Shown in pieces: positions 22,394 through 35,349 of a stretch of DNA of 64,000 nt. Under the pieces are notes generated by a model that was not told the DNA's origin, did no database searches, and worked only from the letters and a program-made list of their open reading frames with translations. A program made the position numbers and the translations under genes. This DNA is from Lineus longissimus. Lineage: Eukaryota > Nemertea > Pilidiophora > Heteronemertea > Lineidae. Position 1 is the stretch's first letter; the number at the start of each line of letters is the position of its first letter. Location of the stretch: NCBI RefSeq assembly GCF_910592395.1, contig NC_088315.1, positions 16,911,808-16,975,807 of the forward strand. The letters run 5' to 3'.

Positions 22394-22639
22394 TTAACTC
22401 AACTGGTTGACTTCGCAGCCGCATGCAGGGAAAATGCACTTTTCTGAGTAGAATAAATTCGTTTGGTGAGCACTTGGGTCCAATTCCCAAATTCCCGATA
22501 AGTTCATCTTCCATGGCTGCATTGACTGGCGTGGTTGACTTTCATCATTTTGACTGACAGCAGATTCGTCGACATTTGCAATATACAGTGTACAAAGTAC
22601 ATAGGACAAAGTTCTATGATAGGCGTTGAAATCATCCAA
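22394..22639 (-). CDS. Conserved block E5 of unit U4 (exon candidate)
   Basis: Same frame as in U5, with SQPRQSMQP and DPSAHQTNLF as the visible changes. There are no stops or frameshifts. Confidence 0.35.
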   Translation of the reverse strand: MDDFNAYHRTLSYVLCTLYIANVDESAVSQNDESQPRQSMQPWKMNLSGIWELDPSAHQTNLFYSEKCIFPACGCEVNQLS

Positions 22640-22997
22640 TATATAACCGTAAAATTGAACAAATTTGCAATGGAGAGACGAATTTACATCTGGTTATGAT
22701 GAAGAAAGGGCAAACTGAAAAGTCGGTTTTGAAAGTAGGTGGTGTCCGCCGGCTACGACACACCAGCTTTCGACATTATGACATCCGTCATGGTGCGAAA
22801 TTTCTCTGTACATTTTTTACAGACGAATTTTTTTCACGTTGGATGTCTTTTTTCGTAGCTGAATAAATGATATATAAATCTATATCATTGGCGAAAAAAA
22901 GTCTATGTCTGCATGAATGAGTGGTCCTGGTAACATACCTGGGGACGGAAAAAAAACGTGACGTAGCCGAACGTACATGTATGCAAGCATGACATTA

Positions 22998-23279
22998 TTA
23001 CCGTTGAGTCCACATTGCCAAACAAGTTTGTTTTTGCAAGGAGTTGTCTTCGAAAACGATGTGCACAGTGGTTGCAGACAGGTTCAACGAAACAAACACT
23101 TTTTTTTTCATATAACAACATCGACCTAAGTCTTTTCGCATTTCCAAATCGCTCTCTTTTTGATCATCATACTTAAAAATCACGGTCATTCCTTCCTCAC
23201 ACATTATGTCAAATGCTTCCCGTCCTGTTAACTCTTGACTCGATAATGCATAGAATAATAAAACTAAATTCTGGTGCAA
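22998..23279 (-). pseudogene. Block E4 of unit U4, one-base frameshift
   Basis: Open through VSLNLSATTVHIVFEDNSLQ. One extra base in an A/T run near 23036 then moves it out of the frame used in U3. It also has the roughly 35-base segment near 22950-22985 that U3 lacks. Confidence 0.4.
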
Positions 23280-23324
23280 TTATCAACATTGGGAAAACTA
23301 TCTGAGGGGATGACAAAGGCTGAG

Positions 23325-23573
23325 CTAGATGTCAACCGATTTGAAAGTTTTAATGAAATAAACCGCTTCTTTTGATTGTGAATTGTACCTTGCTGTTTGG
23401 ATCTGATCCAGATTGAATTTTATCAATTGGCAGTAGTTGCCATTTAGTTTCTTAACCGAAATGAATGATCTGCATGGCCTAGTTAGGATGCAGCGAATGG
23501 CGCAAGCAGAGGCACTCGGGATATGTCTAGTCGGTGCGCGTGAGGACAGAGGCAATGGGACTCTTATTCGCAT
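23325..23573 (-). CDS. Conserved block E3 of unit U4 (exon candidate)
   Basis: SFISVKKLNGNYCQLIKFNL; same possible acceptor and donor as in U5. The open frame extends further upstream here by chance. Confidence 0.3.
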   Translation of the reverse strand: MRIRVPLPLSSRAPTRHIPSASACAIRCILTRPCRSFISVKKLNGNYCQLIKFNLDQIQTARYNSQSKEAVYFIKTFKSVDI

Positions 23574-23960
23574 GAATATTCGCCCTGAAAAAAGATATTT
23601 TGTGTCAAAAAAGAAAGAAAGCTGACTCACTTCCACTGCTGATTGTCATTTTGGACATGCATCACATTGATATGTACAATTTTAGCTCTTATCAATATCA
23701 AAACCTACCTCATGTGCAATATCTGCTATCATAAAACTCATGCATCTGACCCCAAGTGATTAGAGTGTAAAATCACCATATACCGCAGAGGTGGCACCCA
23801 ACATGTACATGTACTAGATTGACACAATTGCGTATTTCGTGCCATCTTAAGGTAAACAGGTGTAATATTCGCTTCTCCGACGCTTCTTACAAACCCCTGA
23901 GACATTAGCCATCATTTGTTGAAATACAGAGATGCACGTCAGTCACCTTCAAGTCACCAA

Positions 23961-24180
23961 ATATAACTGTCAACCTCGATCCAGTACCGTACTTCTAAGT
24001 ATTTGCATCAATGGAAATCGCACTCAGAAATCTTAAAATCGGGGATTGGAATCGGGGTTGCGGTACCCACCCCGAAGGAGACAGCCATTGAAAATGCGAG
24101 TTTGGGTCTCGCTGCTACAACGTTGTTGAAATTCCCAGACTCGAATGAAAGCGACGCTGCGATTAGGTGCAACTACTTCT
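23961..24180 (-). pseudogene. Block E2 of unit U4 with an in-frame stop
   Basis: Minus frame FKISECDFH is followed by TGA, where the other copies read Arg-Ser or His-Ser. The remainder (LEVRYWIEVD) is intact. Another TAG lies upstream near 24172. Confidence 0.4.
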
Positions 24181-24592
24181 GCGATTGCGCTTCAGCCAAA
24201 TGAGAGCGAATGTATCAGGGGTTTGTGTGCAGGTTCGAAGCGAACTTACAGCAACCCCTGATTCGATCAGGATGATTTTTTGTCAGTACGCCATTTGCAC
24301 CATGCGAGTATACGCATTGACGTCTTGCCGAACATGTTGTGTGGACTGGTATTCATATCAGTTTTGATCGATGCTACTTCCGTTCTCTCTTATAGGAAAG
24401 ACGGATTAGTTAAAAAAACCTCTAACTTGGATTTCCTCATTTTTTGAATGAAATTGCCACTTTTCAACCCATACCTGGCGGTCGCAGTTTTCGGAGGATT
24501 GTAATGATTAGAGTCTCAAAATGATGCCAATGCTCTCCCTTTACAGCCGAACAGGGCAATTTCAACATCAATTAAGAAATTCTATCACCAGA

Positions 24593-24925
24593 TACGGTGG
24601 CTGGGAAAGGACATGGTGATTTTTTTTTCAATGACGAAGTTATTTTTAATCTCAGGCGCCTGACTTACGAAAACGAGGCTGTACTGGACATTTGACATTT
24701 TGACATAAGGACACTGAGACGTGGGCACCGAAGTACTGTTCCGAAGTGTTTATGCATCCTTCTGATTCAGTGCAAGACTGAACAGTTTCTTAACGATGGC
24801 ATCCATCTTGAACTCCCAAGCCTCGTTTTCGTAAGTCAGGCGTCTGAGTTACAAAGGCGCCTGAGATGAAAAAAAAACTTCGTCATTGAATAAAAAAATG
24901 ACCATGTCCTTTTCCAGCCACCGTA
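24593..24925. mobile_element. 333-bp foldback element
   Basis: Arms begin TACGGTGGCTGG at both ends in inverted orientation and extend through GCGCCTGACTTACGAAAACG with gaps. U5 keeps only the left arm (12647-12732). The duplication is not resolvable. Confidence 0.75.
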
Positions 24926-25059
24926 ATCAGAAGACATTTTTCATATCTGTTTTTCGCATAAAACGGCCTGTCATGAGTGAGTGTGATGGTCATGAGGAGT
25001 ACAAAGTTCCAAAATATTCCAATAGAGCGCGCATAGATTGATTTGCATATATACCACAA

Positions 25060-26484
25060 AACTAACCCACATAACTCCTCCCACCAACTTGCTGTGAGAT
25101 TACTGGTAGGCCTAATTAGCTATACAAGGGGCATAACGCTTTGTAAACCATCGATGAAGGGAAAAAACATGTAATATGAATAATTTGTCATTCACCAAGC
25201 TCTTACATCGCTGTTCGTGGCCATGCTGGCTGTTAAGTCACCATACTTCAGGATTATCTGATAAAATTCCTGGAAAGGCCACAGATTTGTCATATACTTT
25301 AACATATAACTTTGCAGGCCTATGCCCATGTCTGTACATTGGCCTTCAGTGCAAGGTGGGTCAAAAATTGTTTCCTTTCATAACCACATAAAAAGCTTAT
25401 CGGAAAAACTGAAAAAGTTGCAAATGAAATTACCATTAACTCATAAACTATCTACATGTACCTGTAAGTGCTTTTTTGCAAATTGCCAGCTTGTCTTAGC
25501 AATGACCCTTATTCACGCATTGATAAGGTTTTGTGCAGAGAAAAGCCAATAGGTTGGCTTATTCCTGGCACCAAAATATTCTTTTGCTTCTCATAATTAG
25601 GAAGATTTGCCAACCTGAAAGACTGTTTCATTTATTCAATATTCGTTACAGACACCAGGTATGTCTTTGATAAATTAGCAAGTAGCATTCTTTATTTTAT
25701 TTCATATTTTAGGTGGTTTCGATAGACTTTGGACAGTTCTAACAATACAATAGAAAGGAGTGTTCTGTCACTGTTCCAACCAACATGACATTTCAAAGGT
25801 TACCTGGCCTGAAATGAATACGGGATGACAGATAGATCACGGTCATGATCAATTATAAACTGACACACCTGCATCAAAGGTGTCTCTTCTCTACCGAATA
25901 CCACATGCACACACTACAAAGTTTTCACATGTATTACTTGTAACCTTACTGTTGAGAAGTACAAAATGTAGCTAATCAAAGTAGATTCTATTTTTAAACA
26001 CTGTGAGCTATTATTGCTAATTTCCATATTACTACCCATCCACTGGATTGGCCTAAGCTATATCATGGCAACACTCAATACTCATTCATATGTGTGTGTA
26101 TTATACTAGCGGCACATAGGGGGGTAAAAGAACACAACAGGACCATCGCCTCAAAATTGAGCTCAGTTGTAAAAACAGCTCTACATACAATGCAACATGG
26201 CATTTAAATTAAAGTTTTTTTTAACTAATCCGTGTTTGCTTATAGTAAATACAGTAGCCCCGCAGTTGACTGCCCTTAGTCCATCATATCTGATAGCGTT
26301 TGAAACATGGCCGATGGTCGGTCTAAATTTGATCATTGCCCTGCGCGGCCGGGTGCTTAAAAAAGACGGTCTTTTCTATGCATGCATGTCAGCTTTGGCT
26401 AGAATAATACCACGGCACTCCACGTGTGTAGCGGGAAATGCAGGGAGGAGTAACTTATCCTTGTCTCAAACTGCTCAAACCAAC
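25060..26484. other. Intron between E2 and exon 1 of unit U4
   Basis: Collinear with U1 and U3. It holds a roughly 150-base segment at 25300-25450 that the others lack. No gene is seen. Confidence 0.5.
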
Positions 26485-27202
26485 CTGATATCCACTGCCA
26501 GTAGGATGCAATATTGGCTGCAGTGAGTTTCTTATTCGATAACAAGAGCTTGGTTACGTAATGAGGTCCGATCATATGGCAGAGTGGCTGTTTGCTTCCG
26601 AAGCGTAAATTGAGGTCTGGTTTTTGTGCACGTGTCAGTCTCATGTTTTGAACGATCTTTTTCGTTTTTCCTAAACTGAAATGTAGCGACATAGCCGAAC
26701 GGTCTAGGAAAACGTGTATCCGTACCCACTGATTGATGATACATTTTGGTAGCATGATATTTTTGCCAGGATGTTCATGCCCTTTCCGATCAAATGCTTC
26801 TTTCCCCTTGTACAGAGTCAATTCGCATCGTACTCTGCCCCTCTTCTTCTTTGTTATCTTCATACAAATGTTAAGTACCATGTAGCCTGATTTCCTGAAC
26901 CTGACTTCGACAATCGAATAGATTCTTCGCGTATCATTGAAAAGAAAGAAAGCAAGGAATGCAAGGGTCAGTGTAGGGGATGGAATGCGTGGCAGGCATA
27001 TTACCAGTTGACCTTTACATGTTAACTCTTTAGCATCGTGTATGCCGCCGGGATCGACCGCCAAACGCGTTACTCCTCTCCAAGAATGTCGATCTCCAAC
27101 TATATTATCATCAACGTTAAACCTGTCGAATGGCCAACACCACAAACTAGAGCTCGCCCCAGATACTATTTCAAGTGAAATCGTTGCCAATGTCAACGCC
27201 AT
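26485..27202 (-). CDS. Secreted LamG-type lectin-domain protein, exon 1, unit U4
   Basis: ATG at 27202. Relative to U5 it lacks two codons around residue 53 (ELTCKGQLVICLPRIPSP) and keeps all framework Cys. Copy-specific residues cluster in two places: after the variable linker (SIVEVRFRKSGYMVLNICMK) and before the closing strand (TRAQKPDLNLRFGSKQPLCH). The donor-like CAG then GTTGG is at 26485. The 5' flank is shorter than in U1 and U5 and of the other spacer type. Confidence 0.7.
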
Positions 27203-27895
27203 TACAATTGAGTACTTCAGTCCCTCACGTGATTTCAAGCTGGCAGTTTCTTAAAGGCGTCGGCTCCATTTTTGCAAAGCAGCGCCCAAATTTATCGTAG
27301 ATGTAGTTATCACTGTGTCGCGACAACACTAAAATTACACTCACTCGTGGTTGTCGCACGAAATATGCACTGAAAGCCATAATAATTGAAGTCCAGGTGT
27401 TCAATGAGTACGGTTCCACAGATGCTGACCTGACCAAAATGCACAGTGCATGTTGTATAGAAGAAGGGTAACGTCCTGATCCGGAGGTTGGCGCTATCAC
27501 TTTAGGCCGTCATTCAATTACTTTGTGTCGGGCAATTTGATTGGCCACCCATTTATGATGGTGCGTCCGACAGATAACCTGGCGGAAGTTATCGGCGGTG
27601 AAAGGAGGAGACTTTAGAACTGATATTCATCGCCGATAAGTTGGCATGCATGAATGGCTATATCTTCAAAATCGATAGAGCAAATTGCATGGGGTTTTCT
27701 GTATTGTATAAATTGTTAGGTGCACTTTTGAAATCGTCTTACAGCAGGAAATGGCAAAATACCTGGAGTCATGGTCTTTAGCTGTAAGATATAACGTCCT
27801 TAGAGTAATTGTCGCATTTTTATTGCAGTATGTTTGTTCTTCTTCTGGTTCAACAGTGAACTATTTTTTCTGAACGTGTTTGACGCTTTTCCAAT
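27203..27895. other. 5' flank of unit U4
   Basis: Shared with 39440-40130 (U3), not with the U1/U5 flank. The switch occurs within about 60 bases of the start codon, so the two promoter-side contexts differ between units. Confidence 0.5.
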
Positions 27896-28948
27896 GGTAG
27901 ATGATAACCCTTGGAACCAGTGAAACCTTGAAACCAGTGATAAACCTTGGAATCAGTCCTAAAAATGCATAAAAACATGAAATAATGCCATTTGAACCTA
28001 AGGTGGTTACAAATCAATATTTGGAGCTTATTTTTACATGATCAGATCGGAATTTGAAGGTAGTTTAGAAATCAGTCGCATATCCGATTCAATAATCTAT
28101 ATTTTAGAACAACCCAGTCATACTTCGCCTCCAGTGTACATTACTGATCTCCCAAATATAGGCATGCACGTCACGACACGCCCACCACACACCCATAATA
28201 TGGACCAATCAGCGCTCCGCTTACTACGCCACCGACGGGGCCTATTTGAACTACGGAGCGGTGTGATCATACAGGGTGATACAGAGAAGATTGACTACAC
28301 CATGTAGTACCGGCTGGCAGTCTTATCCGTAGAAACGTAGATGAAGGTTTATTACCGAAGGATTTAGCCGGGTTTGGATATGAAAAATGTGAATAAATTC
28401 CTTCGCTGTGAGCGATTTCGTACATATTCATGTACACATCGAGGGATGTAGAGATATTTTCGTGATGTAACCAGTTCTAAGCGGACACATATTTTAGTGA
28501 TTCCCGTGTGCATGTTTGTAATATCTACTGAGCTTTATCAGAGCATTATATATACAAATGATTCTTCTAATTAACACGTTTTATTTTAGTTTATGAAATA
28601 CAAAACAATCACAAAAGCTTACTTTTGCTTTCATCGAAGAGCAATAATTAGATACATGCAAATGGCCGCCCGTCATGAATATAAGTTTATTTTTAAACGA
28701 CAACAACACATTTCCATTGCATTCATGATGACGTCATCCTCCACAAAAGGTTGATTCTGGAACTACTGGCAAATTGCAATCAATAACGTCAGCTGGGACG
28801 AGATTGGCAGTTGGGAGAGTATAAATCGTGGAAGGAACGCGCCCGATTTCACGCGGAACTTGCACAGTGATTCCACGGTTTAGTACTAACTATTCCAAGG
28901 TTTATCACTGGTTACATGGTTTCACTGATTCCAAGCTTTATCTACTAC
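27896..28948. mobile_element. 1053-bp foldback element with 10-bp duplication
   Basis: CTTTTCCAAT lies on both sides (27886-27895, 28949-28958). The uninterrupted site is at 40119-40128. The arms carry a reiterated CCTTGGAAtCAGTGAAACC-type motif in opposite orientation. A 10-bp duplication suggests the Mutator superfamily. The open frame at 28038-28307 has no recognised match. Confidence 0.85.
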
Positions 28949-29019
28949 CTTTTCCAATTTCGTTTCAGCTCTCAGATAGTAGAAAAACGCGTTATTCGCT
29001 TTTTTCAGTACGCAAGTTC

Positions 29020-31524
29020 AGTCAGTTGGCCGCGCCCCCGTTCGCAGCGCCAAAAGAGCGTTTCTCTCTGCGTTGCGCTGCTACTGTCACCTATCGGTAC
29101 AAATTTGATACTAATTCGCGCCATATTTGTGGCAGAGACTAAAACCTCTGTAGCATGCACGACTGTTCGGGGAGAGCGATTGATCAAAGATGGCGAAATT
29201 GTTAGTTATTGAAAGAAAAAATTGGTGTTTATTTCATCAAATTCCAAGCAAAATCAACCGAGTTTGATCAATTTTTCGAAATATGATATTTTCGCAATCT
29301 TCGCTGAACATACCTCACTCAAAGATATTTTCCAGCTTTGCGGCGATATTTGGTAAATTGATTTTTTGCGAAGTGGTTGACCAATCCTAAATGAATTCAT
29401 ATCTTTTAAAACATTTGAGCACCCGGTTTCCTAAATATTTCTTTTTTGGCACTTAATTTGGTGATTTTTCGAAGAAATCTCATTAATATTTATGACGTTT
29501 TGGATCACGTGATGTTAATCAAGCCGTTTTTCGCGGCAATTGCGTGCACGACGCGATATTGTAAAAATATTTTAATGCACAGCGTGTCTCAAAAAAATTG
29601 TGGTTAAAAGTGAGAATGGCATGATGGTAGCCTGTTTGAGTTCTGTTGATGAATATGCTTAGTCTGACTATAATTTCTACAACTTGTGGCCAAATGACCA
29701 GATGATTTTGAGCCTTTTGATAAAGCTACTGGTAGAATAGTCGTCAGAAATGTCAGAGCGACAGTGACTGAGTGAGTGTTATGTTATTGTTATGTTATGA
29801 GACTGGAGGTATGTCATGTGTTCCACCATATCGTCATTGATATTGACCAGGAATACTATCGATTTGTGTGGATGTGCTCAAACAGTAAAGCATGAGCCAT
29901 GATGCTTCACTTCCGAAAAGATCCAGGTGACTGAGATGTCTACTACTACTGTTGGGCAATCCGGCTGATTCTTCAGAAATTTCTCTGTATATCCTATGTG
30001 AAAATAAACTTTCTCATAATGATATATCTTATGTTTAGGCACTTTTTTGCCAGATTTGCCTGTAAAAGGCTGCCATAGTTCAGGAAAAGAAATCATATAC
30101 ACATTACAATGTGGATCTTCACGGTCCAAAACACCAGGGCCTACTAGGTGACATGGCTCAATAATAGGCATTGTCTGGTAATTTTGGACGACCTTTGGAT
30201 GGATAGTTTATTTTCCCTGACCCTGGCCTGGGTCTGAACGGGCTTCCAAGCCATCAATGATGCTTATAAAGCCGGGAATAGCCTCATCAGTACCCCCACA
30301 AGAGTTATTTTGTGCCAGACATCGCGCACAGAACTTGCCATCATCTCATTTTTAGAGTTGCTGTATCAGTAAAAGATAATACCAAAAAGCTGATAAAGTA
30401 TGTAATTTGAGCAGCATGACCAATGCCAGTGTTAAAGGTGTAAACTTAACCTATTACAGGACATCTTCCTGCAAGATTGTGATTGGTTTACTTGAAGTTT
30501 GTCATCAATTTGACTGTTGTAATTGTACATCCAGGCTGTTGTCATTCAGGAAAAATCTGCTTTATCTTTCAGCTAATACTTTCACTTCTCCAGTCAATCG
30601 GGTTTGATGAACATGTCAAGCTGTTGAATGGTGTAAACAATCATTAGCAAATAACGTCACGAATGAAAATAAGTTTGATTCCTTCCACTTGAAAAGTTCA
30701 ACAGCACCACTTGCAAGAATTTGAATTTGGCATTGTGTTTTACACCCTTCAACAATTGACTGTCTGTTTGTTATTGGTGTTCTTGTTTCAATGTTAGCGT
30801 TTCACTGTTAAAGAGTTTCAAGATGCAGAAGAGAGGATTAGTTATCTTTAATGTTAAGTTTCTTCTTTGCATCATTTTGTCATTAAATTTGGGCAATGGT
30901 GGTCTCATGAAAGGAGGGATGGGACGGCAGGATGGGCTATTGGACAAGTTTTCATAATCAGTATTCTAGAACACGTTTTGTAGCGATGGTGGCGATCCTA
31001 GTGTTCGGGCCTCTTCGGCTCAACTTCGGGTGTGGTCGGAACCTAAATCCGGCTGCAACATTTTCTGACAAAAATCAGAGGCAACTTAAACGTATTTTCT
31101 AGCCGTGCGGCAGAAATAATCATTTTTACTATCGTGTTATTCAGTCAAAGATACATATAACAATAAATATCAGTCATTACTTCTGAGCACGCGCGATGTT
31201 TTTGATGAGTTAGGTGCATTTATTCAACAAAATTACGTGAAAAAATTGCAAATTTTCGGGCGACGACCGCTGTTCAAAGTCACGTAAACAGCAAACCTCA
31301 GGACTTTTTACACTTTTTTCATAATGAAACTACTAATTAATGTTTCATCTAGAATAATATCTTCCGTTTACATGTCATTCAGAAAGATTTTGGCAAGTTT
31401 AGGATCGATTTCCGACTTCATATTTTTCACGCCTAAATGTACGCGATAATGAGCTCGTAATGATATGCAGTGAGGTCATAGCGCAGAGAGAATTACGCGG
31501 AAATGGGGCCGCGGCCAACTGACT
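29020..31524. mobile_element. 2.5-kb TIR transposon with 6-bp duplication
   Basis: Perfect 15-base inverted ends AGTCAGTTGGCCGCG, with AAGTTC on both sides (29014-29019, 31525-31530). The intact site is at about 40183 (cgcaagttcggg). The body is AT-rich. It carries one unidentified minus-strand reading frame. Confidence 0.85.
29878..30345 (-). pseudogene. Unidentified reading frame inside the 6-bp-TSD transposon
   Basis: From 30345 the minus strand reads DDGKFCARCLAQNNSCGG and IPGFISIIDGLEAR. After one stop near 30212 the same frame continues with MPIIEPCHLVGPGVLD, FPELWQPFTGKSGKK and IGYTEKFLKNQPDCPTVVVD. The composition and length look coding. It may be part of the element's transposase, but I recognise no family. 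Confidence 0.4.
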
Positions 31525-31530
31525 AAGTTC

Positions 31531-32831
31531 GGGTGCGAAAGACCTTTCTCGACAAGTGAGTGCAGGCACGCCGAGATACGCGTTCACGTCACCCCGCTAT
31601 TACGACGCAACGTCATTTCCATTTATCGTCGCAGTTGCGGGGTAATGAAGCATCGTCAGCGTGACGTTGGAAAAATCGATATCAGCACCATGACGTCAAG
31701 GGGTAGGTCTTAGCTCCAGGAAACGCTTTACTAGTGACTCGTTCCAAGTGGAAAGAGGTGATGCGTGGAGAGTTAACTCGGGTCAAATCGGTGTCAACAT
31801 TGGAAAAGCGAGATAATTCCGTCGGATTTGGATTTTTTCCTTTTTTTGTACAATTTGTTGATGGAAACTACTTATATAGAATAGGAGGTGACTGGGCAGA
31901 CGACCGCTGGGTAATATTGCCCTAAATAATGCCAGTAGTCATTTAAGGATACTTGACGTTTTATCCAACTTGCTTCAATAGGTTTTCATCACTTGAAGAT
32001 ACGATGAACTCACCACGACTGTTGACACAAGAACCTGAAACAGGTAAAATCCAAACGCAAAAACTGGGGGAGGGGGAAACAAAGACGAAGAGAGAACCAC
32101 GTCGAAGCTACCAGAGCAAGGAAAGAAGTTGTGACATCATTCGTCGCGCGAGATAAATCTTGGGTGCTCTCTCGATCATGCCCTTTTATTATCGCAAAAC
32201 GGAAAAAGAATATTTTTGCGAATTCCGCTAGGAGGTTTTTCTTGCGAAAGTATTTTGCCGCGAAAATCTCTTGCTGAAAAGCAAATTTTCCATGTCATTG
32301 TTGGCTTGTTGCCATGCACCCAGCTAGGCCCTATAATGTAGATCTCAGCAAATACTCAACCATAAAGAGGTGATTATTTGGAGACTGCGTATACTCCCTG
32401 CAATTAGCACGTATCATAATTACAACTGACAAACACACAAATTATTATCAAAAGGTGTATACTTTGAAAGCATTTTCTGTGGTTTTATTTATTTACTTTC
32501 TGTTTTTCATCAATTTCAAGGGAATACCGGGAACTCATCCATCCAACGCCGAAAACCAACTCTGCCTCTCCAAAAACGTCGACCAAACAGTACCCGTACT
32601 TCTGTTGTTTTTTTCTTATCGGGTAAGCGTTAACTCTAGTATACAAATAGAAAATATCGGAGCTAAAGGTCCGTTCTCGTGCGTTTATCCATAGTTAATC
32701 GTGTGGGGTAAATGTATTCAGCCAATTAATGAGCACTCCCTTAGCGGAAGTTGCAGACCACGTTCCCGTTGTCCAATTTCATGCAAGTGCATTTCATCGT
32801 GTTTTTCAATAGGCATAGAAATAGGTACATA
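31531..32831. other. A'-type spacer between U3 and U4
   Basis: Contains the empty sites for the TTA element (31600-31602) and for the AT element (near 31820). An AATAAA-like minus-strand signal lies near 32482. No gene is seen. Confidence 0.5.
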
Positions 32832-33148
32832 GCGATTTATTTTTTCACACCAGGTGCGGCCATTTTGTTTTCCATATATATGGCATAATTTATGCAGCAT
32901 CGTCATTGCATGTAGAATGTACGTTTTTCGAGAAAAAAATTGGGATCCTTGCGAGAGCTAAGCGAACTAATTATCGCGCGCTAAAACAAAAAGTAGGTCA
33001 TTCAGTGCGGTGACCGGCGTGCGAACTCAATGGGGATTTCCAAAACCAAAAACGTCAATTCATTCGTATCAATAAATTAATAAATTATGACGCATTTGCC
33101 ATATATGGAAAACAAAATGGCCGCACCTGGTGTGAAAAAATAAATCGC
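32832..33148. mobile_element. 317-bp MITE with 9-bp duplication
   Basis: Ends begin GCGATTTATTTTTTCACACC in inverted orientation and match for about 50 bases. AGGTACATA is duplicated (32823-32831, 33149-33157). Empty sites are at 4510 and 42943. The duplication length is typical of Mutator-like elements. Confidence 0.9.
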
Positions 33149-33238
33149 AGGTACATATACATGTACCACTTTTTGGGTTTTCCCCATTCATTTCGCTATG
33201 AGTAATGATTGAGCTAAATACCGTAAGCCAAGGACAGG

Positions 33239-33427
33239 TCAATCCCCCAGTCGACAGTTTCGCTGTTGTCGAAAAGGACTTCGTTGGTTTCGACACTTGT
33301 GTCGAATGTGTCCAGAATGACTTCCCAAAATAGTTGAATTGGGAAACAGATAATAACGGCGAAGGGAATTATGCTGGGCACGACGAATGGATATGACGTT
33401 GTAGCCCGCGATGCAGAGAGCGTTGGC
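33239..33427 (-). pseudogene. Block E6 of unit U3, frameshifted
   Basis: Opens as in the other copies (ANALCIAGYNVISIRRAQH, RRYYLFPNSTIL). A 2-base deletion near 33335 then changes frame, and the FWEVILDPFDT stretch is lost from this frame. Confidence 0.45.
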
Positions 33428-33911
33428 CTGCACGAGAGGTGTCGACACAGATGTCTCACGACCGTAATGCTTGGAGGGATGTGGTGGCACAGTTTATATG
33501 ATATAGAAATGTCGAGTTGCTCGAATGTGTGAGTCGTAATGCCAGTGGGGATTTCCACTCTCACTAAATATGCCCTGCTGGAAATTACCCTTTGATAAAG
33601 CCTTATTATAATTTCATTGATTCCAATGTCTATAGGCTTATATCGACGTTTTATTCAAAATAGTGAAACAATAACATGTTTCGTGCAAATTTAATTTAAT
33701 AGTGTTCGTAATCAACATGATCAATACAGTTGGTGAGGTCAAATATCTGAGTTAACACTGGTGTCAGAGTTAACACCAGTACAGTTTTAATGTGAACTGC
33801 TGCCAGAAAAAAAACATGGTCTTGGTAAACACCGAGCTAATACCGGATTAACACTGTGTTAATCTGGCGTTACTGACTGAGAGTTGCTAACACCGAAACG
33901 TACAGTGTGCA

Positions 33912-35349
33912 GAGACAAGACCACAATTGATTTTTTAAGCCTTTTAGCAGTTAAATTGTCAATGTTTGACCGCGACGCATCAAATACTGCGTGGGGTTGT
34001 GAATCTGAAATTTAGATTATGTTATTCCGGACAGTCGGGCAAGTAAATGGTGAAAAATAAACTGGTAGTTGACCACGGAACTTTTTTGATAATCGACAAA
34101 TTAGACAGACTTTGATATTTCCACTCTTTTCAGCCAACTGGCAGAAAAAATTCAAAACACGCCCCCTATTACCCAATTAGCAAAATTCGAAATTAATTTT
34201 TTCATCAAATAATTTCTTTATATCTGTAGACTTGCCACAACAAATATTTTTTCAATACCTCTCCAAATATGTACTTTAGAGTTAAAAACATGCACTCGTC
34301 GAATTGATAGGCCTCGACCCTCCAACCTATGAATATTCATTAGTGGTCTTGTCTCAATGAAGGTACATTTCAGGGGTTAACATTTTGAGAATTTTTTCAA
34401 ACTAATGTATATGACATCCCACAATTCTCCAACAAAGGAAAGTCATATCTGAACATTTTTGGAGAAATGAGAGACATTTCCAAGAGTGGTACAACTGTGC
34501 CAAAAGCGACGAAAGAGGACAAAATCGACAAAAAGTCATGATTTTGCAGCCAACAGCACCAAATTCAAAGACCAGCCCTGGCCAGAATAAGCAAGCTATG
34601 GAGCTGAAAATTTAGGATGTGATTTAAAAATATCTTTGCTGCTTAGGGCACAACTTTCAGAATCAAGGCCTAAGTAGTTTCAAAGAAATTACAAAATGAA
34701 TGGCAACACAACAAGACTTGTAAAAATGAAACCGAACTTAGACCGGGGTTAGGTTGGCTCATATTGGGGTCAAATTAAGTTTTTTTCACATTATTTTGGC
34801 TTGTTTTGACCTTAAATCATCAGCAATACAATATTCTAAATGAATTAGAGTGATTTGAGCACATTCAAATTTTTCACTAAATTGACCCAAAATGTAGTGT
34901 GAATGGAGACAAGACCACAATTGATTTTTTAAGCCTTTTAGCAGTTAAATTGTCAATGTTTGACCGCGACGCAGCAAATACTGCGTGGGGTTGAGAATCT
35001 GAAATTTAGATTATGTTATTCCGGACAGTCGGGCAAGTAAATGGTGAAAAATAAACTGGTAGTTGACCACGGAAATTTATTGATAATCGACAAATTAGAC
35101 AGACTTTGATATTTCCACTCTTTTCAGCCAACTGGCAGAAAAAACCCAAAACACGCCCCCTATTACCCAATTAGCAAAATTCGAAATTAATTTTTTCATC
35201 AAATAATTTCTTTATATCTGTAGACTTGCCACAACAAATATTTTTTCAATACCTCTCCAAATATGTACTTTAGAGTTAAAAACATGCACTCGTCTAATTG
35301 ATAGGCCTCGACCCTCCAAACTATGAATATTCATTAGTGGTCTTGTCTC
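33912..35349. mobile_element. LTR-like double copy of the TGCA element
   Basis: Two direct 444-bp copies (33912-34355 and 34906-35349) flank 550 bases of unique sequence. The whole is bounded by one TGCA on each side (33908-33911, 35350-35353), the same site that holds a single copy in U7. The internal segment begins and ends with AATG (34356-34359, 34902-34905). I see no primer-binding site, polypurine tract or open frame. Confidence 0.85.
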
